Shown piece after piece: positions 8,627 to 17,911 of a stretch of DNA of 64,000 nucleotides. Each line of letters opens with the position of its first letter. The first letter of the stretch is position 1. Origin of the DNA: Afipia sp. P52-10 (GTDB lineage: Bacteria > Pseudomonadota > Alphaproteobacteria > Rhizobiales > Xanthobacteraceae); NCBI RefSeq assembly GCF_000516555.1, contig NZ_AZSJ01000004.1, forward strand, positions 316,537 through 380,536, written 5' to 3'. The notes beneath the pieces were generated by a model. The model saw only the letters and a program-made list of their open reading frames with translations, was not told the origin of the DNA and did no database searches. The translations under genes were made by a program, and so were the position numbers.

Positions 8627-9688
8627 TCAGGAGCCGGCAGGCAATATGTCGGCAAGGTTGGCGACATCGGTCACCAGCCGAGCGGCGGCGCGTAACAGCG
8701 GCACCGCAAGCAGCGCACCGGTCCCTTCTCCGAGCCGCAAGCCCAGATCGAGCAGCGGCTCGGCCTGCAGCGCCTCTAGCAGCAAACGATGTCCCTGCTC
8801 CGCCGAGCGGTGTGCAAAGATGCAGTAGTCACGCGCTGCCGGGCAGAGCCTTATGGCGACCAGTGCCGCTGCCGTGGCGATGAAACCGTCCACCACAACA
8901 GGCCTGCGTTTTGAGGCAGCGCCGATGATCGCGCCGGCCATCATTGCAATCTCCAGCCCGCCAAACTCGACCAAAACACCGAAAGCATCCGCCACCGGCG
9001 TTCGTGCGGCAGCACGTTGCAGCACCGCGCGCTTGCGCGCCAGGCCGGCGATATCGTGCCCAGCTCCTTCGCCGATGCAATGATCAAGCGGGACACCTGT
9101 CAACCGATGCATGATCAGTGCGGACGATGCCGTGTTGCCGATGCCCATCTCACCGATACACAGAACATCCGTTCCGCCTGCGAGGATGTCGATCGCAATG
9201 TCGGCACCCGCCGCGAGCGCCTGGCGCGCCTGCTCGGGAGACATCGCAGGCTCTCGCGCTGCGTTCGCGGTGCCGCGGCGAACCTTCGCTTGAATGAGCT
9301 GAGGGTGCGGCTCGAGGTCTGCGGCAACGCCTGCATCGACAACGCGAATGTCCGCCCCACATGCCTTGGCGAAGGCATTGGCGCTAGCACGTCCCGACAG
9401 GAACAGCTGCACCATGGCGGCCGTGATGGCCGATGGGTAGCGCGATACGCCGTCCTCGTTGAGACCGTGATCGCCGGCGAACACCACGAGGGTCGCCCGA
9501 TCGATCCGCGGTTGTGCCGGATGGCTGATCAACCCCAATTGGACAGCGAGCACTTCGATTCGCCCGAGCGAGCCGGGCGGCTTTGCCTTGCCGTCCACCG
9601 TCTGGCGCAAGGCTGCTTCCAGGCTTCGATCGACGGGCCCAACCTGCGGATGCTTCCACGCCGGCGGCAGTTCGGTTTCAACACTCAT
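8627..9688 (-). CDS. cobT: Nicotinate-nucleotide--dimethylbenzimidazole phosphoribosyltransferase
   Basis: Makes alpha-ribazole 5'-phosphate from nicotinate mononucleotide and 5,6-dimethylbenzimidazole, activating the lower ligand of cobalamin. The ATG at 9688 gives 353 residues and follows AAGGGGAA by four bases; the frame extends further upstream only because the riboswitch region lacks stops. Family motifs include KPPGSLGRIE near the N-terminus, GDHGLNEDGVS, GEMGIGNTASSALI and, near the C-terminus, LGEGTGALLAVPLL, which holds the catalytic Glu. It is divergent from the riboswitch-controlled cob operon and co-directional with cobS. I see no riboswitch on this strand, so the pair may be regulated differently from the rest of the island. 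Confidence 0.96.
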   Translation of the reverse strand: MSVETELPPAWKHPQVGPVDRSLEAALRQTVDGKAKPPGSLGRIEVLAVQLGLISHPAQPRIDRATLVVFAGDHGLNEDGVSRYPSAITAAMVQLFLSGRASANAFAKACGADIRVVDAGVAADLEPHPQLIQAKVRRGTANAAREPAMSPEQARQALAAGADIAIDILAGGTDVLCIGEMGIGNTASSALIMHRLTGVPLDHCIGEGAGHDIAGLARKRAVLQRAAARTPVADAFGVLVEFGGLEIAMMAGAIIGAASKRRPVVVDGFIATAAALVAIRLCPAARDYCIFAHRSAEQGHRLLLEALQAEPLLDLGLRLGEGTGALLAVPLLRAAARLVTDVANLADILPAGS

Positions 9689-9761
9689 TGCATTCCCCTT
9701 CCCGCCCCTTGTGGCAGGAACGGTTGCGGGGTCAAGAGCAGATCGATCCCCCGCGCCGCAG

Positions 9762-9790
9762 TTGACCTGACAGCGCTTGGCCGATAGCGT
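9762..9790 (+). promoter_or_regulatory. Probable sigma70 promoter of the riboswitch-controlled cob operon
   Basis: TTGACC at 9762-9767 and TAGCGT at 9785-9790 with a 17-base spacer. Transcription would start around 9797, right at the 5' edge of the cobalamin riboswitch. The -10 match is only partial. Confidence 0.5.
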
Positions 9791-9796
9791 CATCGG

Positions 9797-9976
9797 CGAT
9801 GGTTCGCTCGTTAAAGGGCGATGAAAAGGGAAGCCGGTGCGGAGAGATCTCAAACCGGCGCTGCCCCCGCAACTGTAAGCGGTGAGTCCAACGCCATAGC
9901 CACTGGGAGTCCTGCGTGGGACACTCCTGGGAAGGCGGCAAGTGGGCCGTGACCCGTAAGCCAGGAGACCTGCCAT
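9797..9976 (+). ncRNA. Cobalamin riboswitch (adenosylcobalamin aptamer)
   Basis: The conserved blocks appear in order: GGTTCGCTCGTTAAAGGG, AAAAGGGAAGCCGGTG, CTGCCCCCGCAACTGTAAGC, GCCACTGG, GGGAAGGCGG, and the B12 box AGCCAGGAGACCTGCC ending at 9974. High adenosylcobalamin would bind this leader and repress the downstream operon. No T-run hairpin is visible in the following 120 bases, which suggests control at translation of the DUF1636 gene or Rho-dependent attenuation (inference). Confidence 0.96.
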
Positions 9977-10095
9977 CATCACCAGTGCTTTGGAGGCGTC
10001 GGGGCGGGGTGCACCGGACGGGAGCGCAAACGGCACCGCCGACGCGATCCAACAAAGCTCGCAGTCCGCTCCGGCGGACATGACGGAAGCATCTG

Positions 10096-10524
10096 ATGGA
10101 CCGCGACATCCCCATCGAAAAGGCCGGTGCGCACGATTCACGAGACGGCATCGTCGTTAGCATCTGTACGACATGCCGATCATCTTCGGATGACGGCACG
10201 CTCCCGGGACAGGCGCTGTTAGCAGCAACGCGCGCCGCAGTCGGTGAAACCGTCAATGTTACAGTCCGCGCCGTTCAGTGCCTCGGCGTCTGCAAGCGGC
10301 CCGCGACCGCCGCAATCACCGCTCCCGACGGCTACACGTTCATCTTCGGCGATCTACAGACGGCAAGCGGAGCCGCTGCCCTCGCCGCCTTCATCGAAGC
10401 CTATCCCCGCGCAACGTTTGGGCTGGTCCCCTGGCGTGAGCGCCCCGAGGTGCTGCGCCGCGGTCTGGTCGCCCGTATTCCGCCTGCGATCTGGTCTCCC
10501 GAGGATGGCGGGCCGCCCAAATGA
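10096..10524 (+). CDS. DUF1636 family metal-binding protein
   Basis: 142 residues, first gene behind the cobalamin riboswitch. It has Cys24-X2-Cys27 (SICTTCR) and Cys62-X3-Cys66 (QCLGVCKRP), a pattern resembling thioredoxin-like [2Fe-2S] ferredoxins. This is consistent with an iron-sulfur or other metal site, but function is not established. DUF1636 proteins recur beside cobalamin genes in alphaproteobacteria, so an electron-transfer or cobalt-handling role in corrin adenosylation is plausible inference. The stop overlaps the cobU start as ATGA, so the two are translationally coupled. The non-conserved N-terminus (first 17 residues) makes the exact start uncertain. Confidence 0.82.
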   Translation: MDRDIPIEKAGAHDSRDGIVVSICTTCRSSSDDGTLPGQALLAATRAAVGETVNVTVRAVQCLGVCKRPATAAITAPDGYTFIFGDLQTASGAAALAAFIEAYPRATFGLVPWRERPEVLRRGLVARIPPAIWSPEDGGPPK

Positions 10525-11051
10525 CCGCTCTGAAAACCACATTGGTCCTGGGTGGCGCTCGCTCCGGTAAATCCACCTTCGCAGAACAGCTCGTTCGCGA
10601 CAGCGGCCTGCATGCCATCTATATCGCCACGGCAGCCGCTGGCGATGACGAGATGCGCGCGCGCATCGCTCAGCATCGTGCCCAGCGGGGCGATCGCTGG
10701 CGGACCGTCGAAGAGCCTCTCGAACTGGCCGCTGCCTGCTCCCGCGAAGGACGCCTCGGCAGTGTCATCCTGGTCGATTGTCTGACGCTCTGGCTTTCGA
10801 GTCTGATGCTGGGCGGCCACGACATCGTCTCGCACACCCAACAGCTCTGCGATTGGCTGGAAAACCCGATCTGCCCAACCGTGCTCGTGTCGAACGAAGT
10901 GGGCATGGGCCTCGTCCCCGATACGTCGCTTGGCCGGCGTTTTCGCGACGAGCAGGGCCGCCTCAACCAACGAATCGCAGCCTGCGCATCCGACGTCGTC
11001 TTCGTCGCCGCAGGCCTGCCGCTGTGGATCAAACGCCAATCGAGGAACTGA
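10521..11051 (+). CDS. cobU: Bifunctional adenosylcobinamide kinase/adenosylcobinamide-phosphate guanylyltransferase
   Basis: Phosphorylates adenosylcobinamide and then transfers GMP to give adenosylcobinamide-GDP, the partner of alpha-ribazole. The 176-residue length is standard. The P-loop GGARSGKST lies near the N-terminus, the guanylylated His is in RIAQHRAQRGDRW, and VSNEVGMGLVPDTSLGRRFR is the C-terminal signature. Also called cobP in P. denitrificans nomenclature. It overlaps the DUF1636 gene by four bases and is followed by cobW after two bases, inside the riboswitch-controlled operon. Confidence 0.96.
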   Translation: MTALKTTLVLGGARSGKSTFAEQLVRDSGLHAIYIATAAAGDDEMRARIAQHRAQRGDRWRTVEEPLELAAACSREGRLGSVILVDCLTLWLSSLMLGGHDIVSHTQQLCDWLENPICPTVLVSNEVGMGLVPDTSLGRRFRDEQGRLNQRIAACASDVVFVAAGLPLWIKRQSRN

Positions 11052-11053
11052 AT

Positions 11054-12067
11054 ATGACGCGCGTACCTGTCACCGTCCTAACCGGATTTCTGGGGGCCGG
11101 AAAAACGACATTGCTGCGGTCGCTCCTGACCCAAACGGACGGAAAGAAGATCGCGGTGATCGTCAATGAATTCGGCGATGCCGGTTTCGACGGCAGTCTC
11201 ATCGAAGATTGCGGATCGAAGGCCTGCGCGGACGGCGACATCGTCGAGCTCAAGAACGGTTGCATCTGCTGCACCGTCGCCGATGATTTCATCCCGACGA
11301 TGGACAAGCTGCTCTCGCGCGACCGCACGCTCGATGCGATCGTCATCGAGACCTCGGGCCTTGCCCTCCCGCAACCGCTCTTGAAGGCCTTTGCTTGGCC
11401 CGCCGTCCGCACTCGTGCGACCGTCGATGGCGTGGTGACGGTGGTGGATTCGCTGGCGCTGTCAGAAGGTCGGGTCGTTCTCGATGAAAGCGCGCTGGAG
11501 GCGCAACGTGAAACCGATCCCTCGCTGGATCACGAAGACCCGATCGAGGAAGTGTTCGAGGATCAACTCGCCTGCGCGGACCTGATCGTTCTGTCGAAGA
11601 CGGACCTCGTCGCGGCCGACGTCCTGAAGGATATCGAAACCCGCCTCTCCCGTATCGTGCGTCCCGGCGTCCGGATCGTCCGGTCGAAGGGCGACGTCGC
11701 GCCGGAGGTTCTGATCGGATTGGGTGCGGAGGCGGAGTCCGATATGGCAGCGCGGCAAGGTCATCACGGCGAGGAAGAAGAGCATGACCACGATGACTTC
11801 GAGAGCATCGTTGTCACAGCCCCGGCGTCCGACTCGCTCGAAACGGTCCGGCAGAAGATTGCGTCCGCCATCGCGCTCCCCGGTATCCTGCGCATCAAGG
11901 GACACACGCGCGTCAAGGACAAGCCCGCCTCGGTGGTGGTGCAGGCCGTCGGTGACCGCGTCGAACTGTCCTTCGCCCGCCCCGACGTCCGGACGTCAGA
12001 GCATCTCGTGGTCATTGGTTTGAAGGGCTTCGACCATAAGGCCGTCCAGCAGACTCTCACGAGCTGA
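11054..12067 (+). CDS. cobW: CobW-type GTPase of the COG0523 family
   Basis: Cytoplasmic P-loop GTPase, 337 residues. It shows Walker A GFLGAGKTT, the metal-binding CXCC motif in KNGCICCTVADD, the NKxD-like SKTD, and a His/Glu/Asp-rich linker (GHHGEEEEHDHDD) about residues 236-248 before the C-terminal CobW domain. CobW is required for cobalamin synthesis in P. denitrificans, probably by supplying Co(II) to the CobN chelatase; its place directly upstream of cobN fits. The start at 11054 follows the cobU stop by two bases. A second, clearly different COG0523 member at 26989-28197 has a zinc-type context. Confidence 0.94.
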   Translation: MTRVPVTVLTGFLGAGKTTLLRSLLTQTDGKKIAVIVNEFGDAGFDGSLIEDCGSKACADGDIVELKNGCICCTVADDFIPTMDKLLSRDRTLDAIVIETSGLALPQPLLKAFAWPAVRTRATVDGVVTVVDSLALSEGRVVLDESALEAQRETDPSLDHEDPIEEVFEDQLACADLIVLSKTDLVAADVLKDIETRLSRIVRPGVRIVRSKGDVAPEVLIGLGAEAESDMAARQGHHGEEEEHDHDDFESIVVTAPASDSLETVRQKIASAIALPGILRIKGHTRVKDKPASVVVQAVGDRVELSFARPDVRTSEHLVVIGLKGFDHKAVQQTLTS

Positions 12068-12075
12068 CCGCAGCC

Positions 12076-15000
12076 ATGCACCTCAAGCTCGCGTCCGAGG
12101 GCACGATCGACGATGGAGAGATTGCGCGCGATCTCGGTCAGCAGACCGCTGACATCGTCATCCTCTCGGCTGCGGACAGCGACCTTGCGACGTTCGCGGC
12201 AGCCCATGCGAAGCTGCCGGCAGACTTTCCATCGATTCAGTTGACCAACCTGTTGGCGCTGGGACACCCGGCGTCGGTCGATCTCTACGTCGAGAGAACG
12301 TTGCGGGCGGCGAAGATCGTGCTGCTCCGGATGCTGGGCGGAGAAGGCTATTGGCCCTACGGCGTTGATAGCCTTCGCAGCGATGCGCTCCGCCGCGACA
12401 GTGCATTTGCGTGCATACCGGGTGAGCATACGTGGAATCCGGATCTCGCCGCGCGCGGGACTCTGCCCTTGCCACAGACGGAAACACTTTGGAGATACTG
12501 CACCGAGGGCGGCATCGATAACGCAACACATGCTCTGCAGTTCGCAGCGCATCTGATCGGCCATGGGGCACTCCCGCCGCAGCCTCGACCGATGCCTGCC
12601 GCAGGCTTCTGGGGCAACCCGCCGACGGATGCACGGCCGAGAGCAGCCATCATCTTCTATCGGGCCTTGGCCTCAAGCGCCGACACGGCTCCGGTCGACG
12701 CGCTTGCCAATGCGCTCGACACGCGCGGCGTCAGTCCCGTCTGCCTCTATGTCACCAGCCTGAAGGACGCACGCTCCACGGCATTCGTAAAGACCGCGCT
12801 CGCCGCCCATCCTCCGGACATCATCATCAACGCGACGGCTTTCGCCACCGCAACAGCGGGCAACGACGATGGCGTCCTTGCCGCGTTCGATTGTCCCGTC
12901 CTGCAGGTCGCCTTCGCCGGCTCTTCACGCAACCATTGGGAACAATCTGCGCGTGGGCTCAACCCGCGGGACCTGGCCATGCATGTGGTTCTTCCCGAAG
13001 TCGACGGCCGGATTTTCTCCCGTGCGGTCGCGTTCAAGGAGCGTGCTCCGGCCCCTTCCGGATTTGCGCCCACGCTGTTGAAAGAAGTACCAGACCGGAT
13101 CGAGGCCACGGCCGAGCATGCGGCCGCCTGGATCAATCTGCGCCGCCTGCAACCGGGCGGACGAAAGGTCGCGATCGTTCTGGCGAACTATCCGAACCGC
13201 GATGGACGGCTTGCAAACGGTGTCGGCCTCGATACGCCGCAAAGCCTGAGCGGACTTCTGCAGGCCATGCGCGCCGCAGGTTACGCAATCGAAGCTGCCC
13301 CTAACGATGCGCCGACGATGATGAGCCTGCTGCAGCGCGGGCCGACGAACGCGCTCGACAATCGCGTGGCGAGAGTCGGCGGCGTATCCTGGCCCGTTGA
13401 CGCCTATGCGCAGGCATTTGCCCGCATGCCCCAGACCTTACGCGACGCAGTCGTCGCGCGCTGGGGAACCCCTGCGGAGGACCCGCACGTCGAAGCCGGC
13501 GCATTCAGGTTCGGCCTGCATCGTTTCGGCAATGCCGTCGTGGGTATCCAACCGGCGCGCGGATACAACATCGACCCGAAATCGACCTATCACGATCCGG
13601 ACCTGATCCCGCCGCACCACTATCTGGCGTTCTATCTCTGGCTCAGGCACGCGTTCGGCATCCACGCGATTGTACATCTCGGCAAGCATGGCAATCTCGA
13701 GTGGCTGCCCGGCAAAAGTACCGGTCTTGCACAAGACTGCGCGCCCGACGCGATCCTCGGATCGCTTCCGCATCTCTATCCGTTTATTGTCAACGATCCC
13801 GGCGAAGGCATTCAGGCCAAACGACGCACCGCGGCCGTCATCGTCGATCATCTCACCCCTGCGCTGACGCGCGCCGAGCTGCATGACGATCTCGCACGGC
13901 TTGAGGCGATGGTGGACGAATATGCGCTGGCAGCCGATCTCGATCCTAGACGGGCTGCCATCATCGCCGACGACATTGTTTCGCTCGCGCGCGCCATGCA
14001 GATCGACTCAGACCTGAATCTCGCCCGCAACACCTCGACCACCGAGACGCTGCGAGCGCTGGACGCGCATCTGTGCGACCTGAAGGAAATGCAAATCCGC
14101 GACGGGCTTCACGTCTTCGGCCGCGCCCCCGAGGGACGGCAGCAGACCGACTTGCTCGTCTCGATCGCACGTGTCCCGCGCTCGGATATGCGCCGCGAGG
14201 ACGGCTCGCTGCATCGCGCGATTGCCGCGGACCTCGGGTTGACCGGTTTCGATCCGCTCGACCGCAATCTCGCCGACGATTATACGGGCCCTCGGCCATC
14301 GGTCCTGCAGAGGGTTTTGCCCAGACCGATCTGGCGTACCAATGGCGATACGGTTGAACGCATCGAGGCCCTGGCAGCAGAGTTGGTCGCAGGGACGACA
14401 CCCGTGCATCCCGCCTGGACCGGCACGAACGCGATCCTCGCGTGGATCGACACGACACTGCGCCCCGCCGTCACCTGCAGTGGCACACGCGAAACTGCAG
14501 CCCTGCTGCATGGCCTCAATGGCGGCTTCGTCACACCCGGGCCGGCCGGGGCCCCCACCCGAGGGCGGCCGGATGTCCTGCCGACCGGCCGCAACTTCTT
14601 TGCGGTGGATACCCGCGCCGTACCGACGCCTTCGGCATGGAGGATCGGCAAGCTCACTGCCGAAAGGCTGATCGAGGCGTACTGGCAAGAGACTGGCGAT
14701 TGGCCCCGCTCGATCGCACTCTCGGCCTGGGGCACGGCGAACATGCGCACCGGCGGCGACGATGTTGCGCAAGCCCTCGCTTTGATCGGCGCGCAGCCGC
14801 AGTGGGAGCCCGGCACCGGCCGCATCACCGGTTTCACGATCATTCCGTTGTCGGAGCTTGGACGGCCGCGCATCGATCTCACGCTGCGCGTGTCGGGATT
14901 GTTCCGCGATGCATTCCCGGCGCAGATGGATTTGATCGACAGTGCCGTCCGGGCGATCGCGGCACTCAACGAGCCGGACGACGCCAATCCCCTCGCCGCT

Positions 15001-15792
15001 CACGTCCGCGCCACGCGCCGGAAGCTCGCAGCCGCCGGCATGGCCCATGACGAAGCAGAACGTCGTGCGAGCTTGCGCGTGTTTGGTGCCAAACCTGGAG
15101 CCTACGGCGCTGGCCTGCAGGCCCTGATCGACGAAGGCGGCTGGCAGAGCCGCGCCGACCTCGCCGACAGCTATCTCGCATGGAGCAGTTATGCCTATGG
15201 CGGCGGTGCCGAGGGGACGAACGCACGCGATCTGTTGAGCGAACGTCTCGCCTCCATCGAGGTCGTTGCCCAGGCGCAGGATAATCGCGAGCACGACATC
15301 CTCGACTCCGACGACTACTATCAATTCATGGGCGGCCTGGCCTCGACGGTCGAAACCCTCCGCGGCGCCGCGCCGCGCGTGATCCATCTCGATACGTCGC
15401 GCGCGGAAACTCCGGTCGCTCGAAGCCTTTCCCATGAGATATCCCGTGTGGTGCGCGGCCGTGCCGCCAACCCGAAATGGATCGACGGTATCATGCGCCA
15501 TGGATACAAGGGCGCGTTCGAGATCGCGGCCACCGTTGACTATCTGTTCGGCTTCGCTGCCAGCACGGATGCCGTGGGCAATCATCACTTCGACCAGTTG
15601 TTCTCGGCATTCATCGAAAACGAACGCGTGCGAACGTTCATGGCGGAAGCCAATCCGGCGGCCTTGAACGAAACAGCTCTGCGTTTTCAGGAAGCCGTGC
15701 GGCGCGGCCTCTGGCGACCGCGTTCGAACAGCGCCACAGACCTTCTGGCGGCGCTTACAATCCGTCAAACCGTCAAGGAAGCAATCGCATGA
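12076..15792 (+). CDS. cobN: Aerobic cobaltochelatase large subunit
   Basis: Catalytic subunit of the ATP-dependent chelatase that inserts cobalt into hydrogenobyrinic acid a,c-diamide in the aerobic pathway. At 1238 residues it is full length for CobN, in the same family as the magnesium chelatase H subunit. Family motifs include GEGYWPYGVD near residue 92, the central KHGNLEWLPGKS segment and a C-terminal ANPKWIDGIMRHGYKGAFEI. It depends on the AAA+ partners CobS and CobT (chelatase proteins), which are not in this window. It begins eight bases after cobW and its stop overlaps cobO by four bases. Confidence 0.97.
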   Translation: MHLKLASEGTIDDGEIARDLGQQTADIVILSAADSDLATFAAAHAKLPADFPSIQLTNLLALGHPASVDLYVERTLRAAKIVLLRMLGGEGYWPYGVDSLRSDALRRDSAFACIPGEHTWNPDLAARGTLPLPQTETLWRYCTEGGIDNATHALQFAAHLIGHGALPPQPRPMPAAGFWGNPPTDARPRAAIIFYRALASSADTAPVDALANALDTRGVSPVCLYVTSLKDARSTAFVKTALAAHPPDIIINATAFATATAGNDDGVLAAFDCPVLQVAFAGSSRNHWEQSARGLNPRDLAMHVVLPEVDGRIFSRAVAFKERAPAPSGFAPTLLKEVPDRIEATAEHAAAWINLRRLQPGGRKVAIVLANYPNRDGRLANGVGLDTPQSLSGLLQAMRAAGYAIEAAPNDAPTMMSLLQRGPTNALDNRVARVGGVSWPVDAYAQAFARMPQTLRDAVVARWGTPAEDPHVEAGAFRFGLHRFGNAVVGIQPARGYNIDPKSTYHDPDLIPPHHYLAFYLWLRHAFGIHAIVHLGKHGNLEWLPGKSTGLAQDCAPDAILGSLPHLYPFIVNDPGEGIQAKRRTAAVIVDHLTPALTRAELHDDLARLEAMVDEYALAADLDPRRAAIIADDIVSLARAMQIDSDLNLARNTSTTETLRALDAHLCDLKEMQIRDGLHVFGRAPEGRQQTDLLVSIARVPRSDMRREDGSLHRAIAADLGLTGFDPLDRNLADDYTGPRPSVLQRVLPRPIWRTNGDTVERIEALAAELVAGTTPVHPAWTGTNAILAWIDTTLRPAVTCSGTRETAALLHGLNGGFVTPGPAGAPTRGRPDVLPTGRNFFAVDTRAVPTPSAWRIGKLTAERLIEAYWQETGDWPRSIALSAWGTANMRTGGDDVAQALALIGAQPQWEPGTGRITGFTIIPLSELGRPRIDLTLRVSGLFRDAFPAQMDLIDSAVRAIAALNEPDDANPLAAHVRATRRKLAAAGMAHDEAERRASLRVFGAKPGAYGAGLQALIDEGGWQSRADLADSYLAWSSYAYGGGAEGTNARDLLSERLASIEVVAQAQDNREHDILDSDDYYQFMGGLASTVETLRGAAPRVIHLDTSRAETPVARSLSHEISRVVRGRAANPKWIDGIMRHGYKGAFEIAATVDYLFGFAASTDAVGNHHFDQLFSAFIENERVRTFMAEANPAALNETALRFQEAVRRGLWRPRSNSATDLLAALTIRQTVKEAIA

Positions 15793-16421
15793 CCGCCACC
15801 ACCGCCGCCGACGACGACGCCGTCAACGCCCGTCATCATGAGAAGATGCGCAAGCATAAGGCGGCGCGCGACAAGATCATGGCCACGAAGAGCGGCGAAA
15901 AGGGCCTCATCATTGTCAACACCGGCACTGGTAAGGGCAAAACCTCCGCAGCGCTCGGTATGGTCTTCCGGCATATCGGTCACGGATGGCCGGTTGCGGT
16001 CGTGCAGTTCATCAAGTCGCCGACGTGGGATACCGGCGAAGCCAAGCTGCTCGCGAAATTTCCAGAACTCGCGACCTTGCATATCATGGGCGAAGGCTTC
16101 ACCTGGGAAACGCAGGATCGCGCCAGGGATATCGCCGCCGCAGAAGCTGCATGGGCCCGCGCGAAAGAGCTCATTCTCGATGATCGGCACCGGCTGGTCC
16201 TGCTCGACGAGCTCAACATCGTGCTGCGATACGACTATCTCTCCGTAGCCGAGGTCGTTACGTTCCTGCGCGAGCACAAACCCGCGGACAAGCACGTCGT
16301 TGTGACGGGCCGAAATGCCCACGCCGACCTGATCGAGATCGCCGATCTTGTCACCGATATGACGCTGGTCAAGCACCCGTTCCGCCAAGGAATCAAGGCG
16401 CAAAAGGGAATCGAGTTCTGA
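15789..16421 (+). CDS. cobO: Cob(I)yrinic acid a,c-diamide adenosyltransferase
   Basis: Transfers the 5'-deoxyadenosyl group of ATP to Co(I) corrinoids. 210 residues, with the P-loop [14 protein letters not shown], then [13 protein letters not shown] and [16 protein letters not shown], all diagnostic of the BtuR/CobO/CobA family. The N-terminal 40 residues are charged and rich in His, Lys and Arg, as usual for the family. It overlaps cobN through ATGA and is followed by cobQ after two bases. Confidence 0.97.
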   Translation: MTATTAADDDAVNARHHEKMRKHKAARDKIMATKSGEKGLIIVNTGTGKGKTSAALGMVFRHIGHGWPVAVVQFIKSPTWDTGEAKLLAKFPELATLHIMGEGFTWETQDRARDIAAAEAAWARAKELILDDRHRLVLLDELNIVLRYDYLSVAEVVTFLREHKPADKHVVVTGRNAHADLIEIADLVTDMTLVKHPFRQGIKAQKGIEF

Positions 16422-16423
16422 TC

Positions 16424-17911
16424 ATGGTGCGCACGCCCGCCGTGATGATCCAGGGGACGGGCTCGAACGCCGGCAAGTCGATGATTGTCGCCGGGCTGGC
16501 ACGCGCCCTGGTGCGTCGCGGCCTTCGCGTCGCTCCATTCAAGCCGCAGAACATGTCGAACAACGCGGCCATCGCCGTCGAAGGCGGAGAGATCGGCCGG
16601 GCGCAGGCGGTGCAGGCGCGCGCCGCCCGGCGTCCGCCGAGCATCCACATGAACCCGGTTCTGCTGAAGCCTGAGACCGACACTGGCGCCCAGGTGATCG
16701 TTCAGGGCCGCCGTGCCGGCACACTGCGCGCGCGCGACTACACCGGCGGCCGCGCCGGCCTGCTCGCGTCCGTGCTGGACAGCTTCGAGCGCCTTGCTGC
16801 CGCAAACGACATCGTGCTCGTCGAAGGCGCCGGCAGTCCGGCGGAGATCAATCTTCGGCATGGTGACATCGCCAATATGGGTTTTGCCGATGCGGCCGAT
16901 GTCCCCGTCGTTCTCGCCGGCGACATCGATCGCGGCGGCGTCATTGCAAGCCTGGTCGGCACGCATGCCGTGCTTGAACCGGTGGAGCGATCGCGCATCC
17001 GCGGCTTCCTGATCAACAAATTTCGCGGCGACCCAGGCCTGTTCCAGGAGGGGCTTTCCGCCATCGCCAGCAAGACCGGCTGGCCGTCCCTCGGCGTGAT
17101 TCCATGGCTGCCGCCCGCCGCTTGGCTGCCTGCCGAGGATGCGGTCGATCTCGAGCGAGGCTCAGGCACTGCAAAGACATCGCTGACGATCGCCGTCCCG
17201 GTGCTATCGCGGATCGCCAACTTCGACGACCTCGATCCGCTCGGCATGGAGCCGAACGTCAATCTGGTTTTCGTGCGCCCAGGCGAGCCGATCCCTCGCG
17301 CCGCACAGATCGTCATCCTGCCAGGCACGAAGTCGACGATTGGCGATCTCGCCTTCCTACGCGCGCAGGGCTGGGACATCGACATTAAAGCCCATGTCCG
17401 GCACGGCGGTCATGTGCTCGGCCTTTGCGGCGGCTATCAACTGCTGGGCCGGACCATCGCCGATCCGGACGGCTTCGATGGCCCGGCCGGCACAGTCGAT
17501 GGACTCGGTCTGCTCGACGTCACGACGATTATGTCCGGCGAGAAATCAACGACGCAGGTGCAGGGCCTCCACTGCGCCACAGGAACACCGGTCGCAGGCT
17601 ACGAGATTCATCTCGGCCGCACCGAGGGCGCCGATTGCCAGCGTCCGGTCGTGACGATCGAGGGGCGCAGAGATGGCGCCATCTCTGCCGACGGACGCGT
17701 GCAAGGCACCTATCTGCATGGTCTGTTCACGAGCGACGCGTTCCGCCGCGCCTGGCTGGCGCAGTTCGGCGCCGACTCCTCACTCGCCTACGAAAGCCGG
17801 ATCGAACAAGCCCTTGACGCCCTCGCCGATCATCTGGAGGCGCATCTCGATATCGATGCGATCCTCGCGATCGCCAGGAGCCGTCAGAACGCAACCACCA
17901 GGAGCGCGTAA
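16424..17911 (+). CDS. cobQ: Cobyric acid synthase
   Basis: Glutamine-dependent amidase that adds four amides to adenosylcobyrinic acid a,c-diamide. 495 residues in two domains: an N-terminal ATP-binding synthetase domain (GTGSNAGKS, then [10 protein letters not shown]) and a C-terminal class I glutamine amidotransferase domain with the nucleophile Cys in [12 protein letters not shown] and the catalytic His in GTYLHGLF. Last gene of the rightward riboswitch operon. Its final 28 bases overlap the 3' end of cobD, which is on the opposite strand. Confidence 0.97.
   Translation: MVRTPAVMIQGTGSNAGKSMIVAGLARALVRRGLRVAPFKPQNMSNNAAIAVEGGEIGRAQAVQARAARRPPSIHMNPVLLKPETDTGAQVIVQGRRAGTLRARDYTGGRAGLLASVLDSFERLAAANDIVLVEGAGSPAEINLRHGDIANMGFADAADVPVVLAGDIDRGGVIASLVGTHAVLEPVERSRIRGFLINKFRGDPGLFQEGLSAIASKTGWPSLGVIPWLPPAAWLPAEDAVDLERGSGTAKTSLTIAVPVLSRIANFDDLDPLGMEPNVNLVFVRPGEPIPRAAQIVILPGTKSTIGDLAFLRAQGWDIDIKAHVRHGGHVLGLCGGYQLLGRTIADPDGFDGPAGTVDGLGLLDVTTIMSGEKSTTQVQGLHCATGTPVAGYEIHLGRTEGADCQRPVVTIEGRRDGAISADGRVQGTYLHGLFTSDAFRRAWLAQFGADSSLAYESRIEQALDALADHLEAHLDIDAILAIARSRQNATTRSA

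Noticed and set aside
14008-15768. 586-aa minus-strand open frame opposite cobN
   Set aside because: It mirrors the codon pattern of cobN, has no domain and is the typical long antisense frame of a high-GC gene.
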